NCBI GenBank assembly: GCA_002360455.1
Contig: DEQQ01000049.1
Location: 1-36,706, forward strand
DNA: 36,706 nucleotides
Origin: Saprospiraceae bacterium UBA3362
GTDB lineage: Bacteria > Bacteroidota > Bacteroidia > Chitinophagales > Saprospiraceae
Direction of reading: 5' to 3'
Shown here one piece after another: positions 33,956 to 36,706 of this stretch. How positions within the stretch are numbered: position 1 is the first letter of the stretch; every line of letters starts with the position of its first letter. The position numbers were made by a program, and so were the translations under genes. Below the pieces are notes generated by a model. The model made no database searches. It saw only the letters and a list, made by a program, of their open reading frames with translations, and had not been told where the DNA came from.

Positions 33956-34600
33956 TTAAATTTCTTTACTGGGCAATTCAATTTTAAAATTACTGTTCGG
34001 TTTTTTACTGAATGGGGAGTTAATTAAAAACCCTATATTGGCACTATGAGTTTGCTTTTTACCATATCCCAATCTGATAAATAATTTGCCTGTTTTTCCT
34101 CCAAATCCACCTCCAAATGCGATCTCACCCACATAAGTTGGAAAAAGGTCTCGTTTAAGATTTTCATATCGACTTGGTTTAAAAACAAGATCGGTGATTT
34201 GGTATTGGATTCCTCCCCCTATTGCAAAGCCTATTATTTTACTTTGACTAAAACTGCTCAATCCGCCACTATTTAAATAAACCATCAAAGGAGCTGAGAC
34301 AGCCATTAATCCTTTGTACTTCGGAATGTCAAATGCTAATAAGTTCAAATTGATCTGAGTTTCAAAGGAAACTGAAAAGTTGTTTTTTCCAATATACCAA
34401 GCAAGACCAATGGGTGTAGAAAATACACCTCCTGATGATCGTCCTTTGGAATCAAGGGAGTCTGATTGTTTCGGATTTGTATAGCGGTCATAAAGATTAA
34501 TCCCTAAGCTGTAAAGCAATTTAGATTTAACTTGAGAATGTAAAGATCCACAAAAACATAGCATAAAAACCGAAATCCAAATTTGAGTTAACTTTATCAT
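33956..34600 (-). CDS. Outer-membrane beta-barrel-type protein, unknown function
   Basis: A 214-residue exported protein. The frame stays open upstream into the ABC transporter gene, but the ATG at 34600 gives a clean signal peptide (MIKLTQIWISVF to GSLHSQ). A consensus promoter lies between the two genes, so the longer version is rejected. The mature part has alternating hydrophobic strands with glycine-rich turns (FAIGGGIQYQ, IAFGGGFGGKTGKLFIRLGYG), which suggests a small barrel of about eight strands. I do not recognise a specific family. Position between an MsbA-like exporter and murB suggests an envelope role at most. Confidence 0.72.
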   Translation of the reverse strand: MIKLTQIWISVFMLCFCGSLHSQVKSKLLYSLGINLYDRYTNPKQSDSLDSKGRSSGGVFSTPIGLAWYIGKNNFSVSFETQINLNLLAFDIPKYKGLMAVSAPLMVYLNSGGLSSFSQSKIIGFAIGGGIQYQITDLVFKPSRYENLKRDLFPTYVGEIAFGGGFGGKTGKLFIRLGYGKKQTHSANIGFLINSPFSKKPNSNFKIELPSKEI

Positions 34601-34659
34601 GTGATGATTTTTTTGAGATAATAATAAAGATCTAATTTTAAAGAAGAAAATTAACTTCA

Positions 34660-34691
34660 CAAAGTTAACACCCGATTGCTTTATTTGCAAA
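34660..34691 (-). promoter_or_regulatory. Consensus promoter (TTTG-N20-TAACTTTG) with overlapping inverted repeat
   Basis: On the minus strand TTTG (34691-34688) is followed by exactly 20 bases and then TAACTTTG (34667-34660), a full match to the Bacteroidota housekeeping promoter. It lies directly after the ABC exporter stop codon and about 60 bases before the outer-membrane-type start. A perfect inverted repeat, TTAACTT-4-AAGTTAA (34651-34668), covers the -7 box and could be an operator. Confidence 0.72.
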
Positions 34692-36461
34692 TTAAATTGT
34701 TTTGGATTCCAATTGAAGTTGAATAAGGTTGTGATAAACACCACTCGGAATCGCCAAAAGTTCTTCATGTGTTCCTCGTTCAACAATTTGACCATCCTTT
34801 AATACATAGATGCAATCGCAGTTTCTGATGGTACTCAGACGATGGGCAATAATAATAGATGTTCTGTTTTGCATGAGTTGATCTAAAGCATCTTGTACTA
34901 CTTTTTCAGATTCGGCATCCAATGCGGAAGTAGCTTCATCCAAAATGAGAATAGTAGGGTTTTTTAGTATAGCTCTTGCAATAGCAATTCTTTGCTTCTG
35001 GCCGCCTGACAGTTTGATCCCTCTTTCTCCAACGATTGTATCAAACCCTTCTGGAAATGATTCAATAAATTCCATGCAGTTGGACTGGTTTGCAGCTTGT
35101 ATCAGTTGAGACTCATTGGCATTGGGATTCCCGTAGAGGATATTTTCACGAATGGTCCCACCAAAGAGTAAAATTTCTTGCGGCACTATGGCAAAGTTTG
35201 ATCTGTAAGATTTGATCTCATATTCTTTTATAGATTTTCCATCAATTTTAATTTCTCCCTCGTAGTTAGGATAAAATCGCAAGAGCAACTGGACAATCGT
35301 ACTTTTGCCACTTCCACTGCTGCCAACAAAAGCGATTCGCTGACCTTGGGCAACATTAAATTCAATTTCTTTTAACACCTCCATGTCACTGCGAGAAGGA
35401 TAAACAAAACTCAGCTGATTGGCTTGGATGTTGCCATGAAGTTTTAAAAACTGATTACTCTCTAAGTTTACTTCTTGATCTCTGTCTAGCATATCCTGAA
35501 TTCGCTCTGTAGCTCCAATGGAGCCTGCCAATGTAGAGTACAGATTTCCAATTCCGGCAATGGCACCACCAATAATACCGGTATAGATAATAAATGAAAA
35601 TAAATCTCCGGCTTGCATTTCACCTGCCTGCACTAATAATGCTCCTCTCCACAAAATAAAAAATAATCCTCCAAAAAGGACAGTTATGATAAAAATAAAA
35701 AACACTCCACGCATCTTGGCATAATGAAGTGAAATGTCTACCATATAATCTATAGCTTTTACAAATCTGTTGAGTTCGTATTTTTCATTAGAGTAAGCTT
35801 TGACAGTATGAAAGGATTGTAAACTTTCTTCAACAACAATATTGGTCTCTGCAAGAGCATCCTGCCTTTTTTTAGACAACCCTCTTATGTATTTTCCAAA
35901 GAAGATAAACGCAATTACTGTTATGGGAAAAGTGAGTAACATGATGAGTGATAACTTAGGAGCCATCCAAGCTAAAATAATCACTCCGGATACAAGAATA
36001 ACAATTTGACGAACAAATTCTGCTAAAGTGATAGAAAAAGAAGATTGCAATTGTTCAACATCTGCTGTAAGTCTGCTGGTGAGTTCTCCAACTCGATGTT
36101 GTTCAAAGAAGTAAATTTCTTGACATAATATTTTGGAATAAAGGGCCTTTCGAACATCTGAAATTCCTTTCTCGCTCACTTGTGCAAAAAAGATTGTTCT
36201 CAAATAAGATAAAACACCTTGCACCAATAAGATGACCAAAAACAATAGACCGTAATCCTGAACTTTGAAGTTCCATTTACTTTTTCCTATCGCTGCATTA
36301 GCCATTTCTCCGGCAGCTCCGGGAAAAATCATAAACATTGAACTAGAGATAATGAGACAGATCATACCCCAAATAAAGGGCCATCGGTATGGCTTGATAA
36401 AGCTAAATATTTTTAAGGCTTTTTGTAATCCGGTTTTTGTAATTTTTGGCCTTTGTGACAT
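34692..36461 (-). CDS. MsbA-type ABC exporter (fused membrane and ATPase domains)
   Basis: A 589-residue half-transporter that works as a homodimer in the inner membrane. Six transmembrane helices lie in residues 20-315, with the family ERIQDMLD linker following. The ATPase domain has Walker A GSSGSGKST (380-388), the signature LSGGQKQRIAIARA (484-497), Walker B ILILDEAT (504-511) and the switch His540 in IIAHRLS. In Bacteroidota this type commonly carries out lipid A or lipid export (MsbA role) or multidrug export; the sequence does not separate these. The ATG at 36461 is followed by the usual cytoplasmic N-terminus. No promoter of the TAnnTTTG type is clear upstream. Confidence 0.92.
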   Translation of the reverse strand: MSQRPKITKTGLQKALKIFSFIKPYRWPFIWGMICLIISSSMFMIFPGAAGEMANAAIGKSKWNFKVQDYGLLFLVILLVQGVLSYLRTIFFAQVSEKGISDVRKALYSKILCQEIYFFEQHRVGELTSRLTADVEQLQSSFSITLAEFVRQIVILVSGVIILAWMAPKLSLIMLLTFPITVIAFIFFGKYIRGLSKKRQDALAETNIVVEESLQSFHTVKAYSNEKYELNRFVKAIDYMVDISLHYAKMRGVFFIFIITVLFGGLFFILWRGALLVQAGEMQAGDLFSFIIYTGIIGGAIAGIGNLYSTLAGSIGATERIQDMLDRDQEVNLESNQFLKLHGNIQANQLSFVYPSRSDMEVLKEIEFNVAQGQRIAFVGSSGSGKSTIVQLLLRFYPNYEGEIKIDGKSIKEYEIKSYRSNFAIVPQEILLFGGTIRENILYGNPNANESQLIQAANQSNCMEFIESFPEGFDTIVGERGIKLSGGQKQRIAIARAILKNPTILILDEATSALDAESEKVVQDALDQLMQNRTSIIIAHRLSTIRNCDCIYVLKDGQIVERGTHEELLAIPSGVYHNLIQLQLESKTI

Positions 36462-36706
36462 GCAGAATAAACAGGAAATGTTTTGTAATGTTTAAGCCTT
36501 AAGTGTAAATTGGCTTTTTCAAAATGGTGCATTAATATTGAATGCTGAAATAAAAAGGGCATTTTAGAATCAGAGACTTTTATACCCAATAAACGAATGG
36601 TCTTTCGATTACGCAACTGAGACCAATTAAGTTCTTTATACCTTAATTATTTCTATCTTATTTTAAATATTGTATATTTACATTATGTAACGGCCCCCTA
36701 AGAAAT

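Noticed and set aside
34601..34795. Longer N-terminus for the outer-membrane-type protein, reaching into the ABC exporter gene
   Set aside because: It would overlap the exporter by 104 bases, bury the signal peptide and start upstream of the consensus promoter at 34660-34691.

Overview
The window is chromosomal DNA from a Bacteroidota bacterium, most likely of the Saprospiria or a neighbouring class. The evidence is type IX secretion (T9SS) parts and cargo (PorQ-like, PorP/SprF-like and PorE-like proteins, and several large secreted proteins ending in Por-type sorting domains), AT-rich DNA, a general lack of Shine-Dalgarno sequences, and several promoters of the Bacteroidota type (TTG or TTTG, about 20 bases, TAnnTTTG). 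The class-level placement is inference. I saw no tRNA, rRNA, CRISPR array, transposase or prophage gene.

Layout. 1-610: 3' part of a vanadium-haloperoxidase/PAP2-fold protein. 799-3786 (minus): a MORN-repeat lipoprotein, PorQ and a MacB/FtsX-type permease. 4031-4573 (minus): a YfiT-like DinB-fold protein. 4735-6138 (plus): a self-contained DUF937-TM-OmpA gene with a 5' hairpin and a terminator. 6338-10912 (plus): PhoH, a polytopic GT-C-like membrane protein (4-base overlap), cyanophycinase, a small T9SS cargo protein and a small lipoprotein. 10986-13647: iscS and pgk, divergent. 13648-16521 (minus): a giant FAD/Fe-S oxidoreductase whose stop codon abuts that of pgk. 16805-19996 (plus): a PorP/SprF-PorE pair. 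19997-20376: gene-free, with a strong terminator and a possible small RNA. 20377-32831 (minus): a degenerate polysaccharide deacetylase followed upstream by four large secreted genes (Asp-box propeller, PQQ-type sugar dehydrogenase, LRR protein, Ig-like protein). 32922-36461 (minus): murB, an outer-membrane-type protein and an MsbA-type ABC exporter.

How the genes fit together. The T9SS-linked genes (PorQ, PorP/SprF, PorE) belong to the machinery that secretes and anchors proteins bearing C-terminal sorting domains, and five genes here encode such cargo or likely cargo. Three neighbouring cargo genes (24421-32831) share a mosaic of Ig-like, SprB-like and cysteine-rich modules and look like a surface-protein cluster assembled by module duplication. 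The remaining genes are housekeeping (pgk, iscS, murB, phoH, msbA-like).

The least explained signal is a dispersed intergenic repeat of about 86-93 bp with three copies (3849-3941, 6196-6281, 16610-16695). A constant core sits between two hairpins whose stems differ between copies but stay paired. This is the best candidate here for an undescribed element.
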